Positions 6,371-7,041 of a DNA stretch of 7,041 bases are shown here, one piece after another (position 1 is the stretch's first letter; each line of letters begins with the position of its first letter). Below the pieces are notes generated by a model. It had not been told where the DNA came from, ran no database searches, and was given only the letters and a program-made list of their open reading frames with translations. The stretch spans positions 1 through 7,041 of the forward strand of contig JAEZHS010000691.1 of assembly GCA_023436825.1 (NCBI GenBank), read 5' to 3'. The translations under genes and the position numbers were made by a program. This DNA comes from Pseudomonadota bacterium (GTDB lineage: Bacteria > Pseudomonadota > Alphaproteobacteria > Reyranellales > Reyranellaceae).

Positions 6371-7041
6371 TCAGACCGGTGTGTAGATGACGAGCTTCAG
6401 GGCCGGATCGTCAGTTGCCTGGAAGCTTGCATGCTCGAAGCGCAGCAGGCCCTTCTTGGGGTGGCTCATCTGCTTGCGGCCAGAGACCGACGCACGGACG
6501 TCGTGCACCTTCCACCAGGCCGTGAACTCGGGGCTTTCGCGGCGCAGACGGGCCAAGAGTTCGACGAAAGCCGGATCGTCCGCCCAGAGATCGTGGGTGG
6601 CGCGGAATTGCGCGACTACGCGCCTTGCCTGTTCCTTCCAACCCGTGCCGAACAGGCGCCTGGTCGCGGGCTTGGTCAGGATGATGATGAGGATGTTGCG
6701 ATCCTCGTCCGGAAGGCGGCTGAAGGCGAAGACCTCTTCGGCAGCCTTGTTCCAGGCGAGCACATCCCAACGGCGGCCAGTGACATAGGCGGGCTGGTTG
6801 AGGGTCTCGACGACCCGCCTGATCGCGTCCGGCACGCTCTCGCGCACGAAGACGCGGCGATGCGGGTTGCGGGTGAGGGCGCGCAGATGAGCGTGCTCGA
6901 CCTTGCTGAGCTTCAGTGCGCGGGCCAGGGAATCGACCGTCGTGACCGACGGGCTGACGGATCGACCCTGTTCCAGGCGGATATACCAGTCGACGCCTAT
7001 GCCTGCGAGCTCCGCCACTTCCTCTCGGCGCAGTCCCGGCG
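6371..7041 (-). CDS. XRE-family regulator with MmyB/MltR-like ligand-binding domain (5' end beyond window)
   Basis: The visible 222 residues are the C-terminal ~80% of a helix-turn-helix transcription factor. The first visible residues, PGLRREEVAELAGIGVDWYI, followed by RLEQGR, are the conserved second half of the XRE-type HTH of this family. The frame continues off the right edge, so the GTG at 7018 is an internal valine codon, not the start. Residues ~28-55 complete the helical DNA-binding domain (SVTTVDSLARAL, HAHLRAL). From about 75 to the end lies the MmyB-like ligand-binding domain: PAYVTGRRWDVLAWN, NILIIILTKPATRRLF, EFTAWWKVHDV and KKGLLRFEHASFQ. Family members are usually single-gene regulators of a nearby oxidoreductase, and one structure was reported with a bound fatty acid (recollection). 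Its nearest visible partner is the PhyH-like gene downstream; a divergent target, the commoner arrangement, would lie outside the window. Confidence 0.9.
   Translation of the reverse strand, partial: PGLRREEVAELAGIGVDWYIRLEQGRSVSPSVTTVDSLARALKLSKVEHAHLRALTRNPHRRVFVRESVPDAIRRVVETLNQPAYVTGRRWDVLAWNKAAEEVFAFSRLPDEDRNILIIILTKPATRRLFGTGWKEQARRVVAQFRATHDLWADDPAFVELLARLRRESPEFTAWWKVHDVRASVSGRKQMSHPKKGLLRFEHASFQATDDPALKLVIYTPV

Noticed and set aside
7016..7018. GTG at 7018 as the start of the regulator
   Set aside because: The frame continues to the window edge with PGLRREE in front, which is the conserved HTH sequence of the family, so this is an internal valine.

Overview
The window is GC-rich (roughly two thirds G+C by eye) and densely coding. 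Its protein families and gene style suggest an alphaproteobacterium, perhaps a Rhodospirillales- or Bradyrhizobium/Reyranella-like soil organism; that placement is inference, because no rRNA or other marker gene is present.

Left part, plus strand (89-3770): a compact three-gene operon in the order small-large-medium encodes a molybdenum hydroxylase of the aerobic CO dehydrogenase / xanthine oxidase superfamily. The small subunit carries two [2Fe-2S] clusters, the large subunit binds the molybdopterin-cytosine cofactor, and the medium subunit binds FAD. Electrons should pass from substrate to Mo, then Fe-S, then FAD. The large subunit has the active-site loop AYRGAGR, not the AYRCSFR of proven CO dehydrogenases. 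With the S-L-M gene order, this makes it a 'form II' (BMS/coxL-like) enzyme whose real substrate is open. A clear intrinsic terminator (3798-3823) closes the operon.

Middle (3843-4484, plus strand): a separate gene with its own ribosome binding site encodes a pyrrolidone-carboxylate (pyroglutamyl) peptidase with an intact Glu-Cys-His triad. It is followed by an 88-base convergent junction holding a weak hairpin and a (CT)7 tract.

Right part, minus strand (7041 down to 4573): three genes run leftward. First is an XRE-type regulator with a MmyB/MltR-like ligand-binding domain, cut by the right edge. Next is a phytanoyl-CoA dioxygenase-like Fe(II)/2-oxoglutarate oxygenase. Last is an uncharacterised 240-residue protein. 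The 84-base gap between the regulator and the oxygenase holds an exact 14-bp tandem duplication framed by an inverted repeat, and a perfect 7-bp-arm palindrome. This is the most operator-like DNA in the window. No tRNA, rRNA, CRISPR array, insertion sequence or phage gene was seen. I found no convincing wholly new system. The best leads are the unassigned substrate of the form II enzyme, the structured 84-base gap, and the uncharacterised protein.
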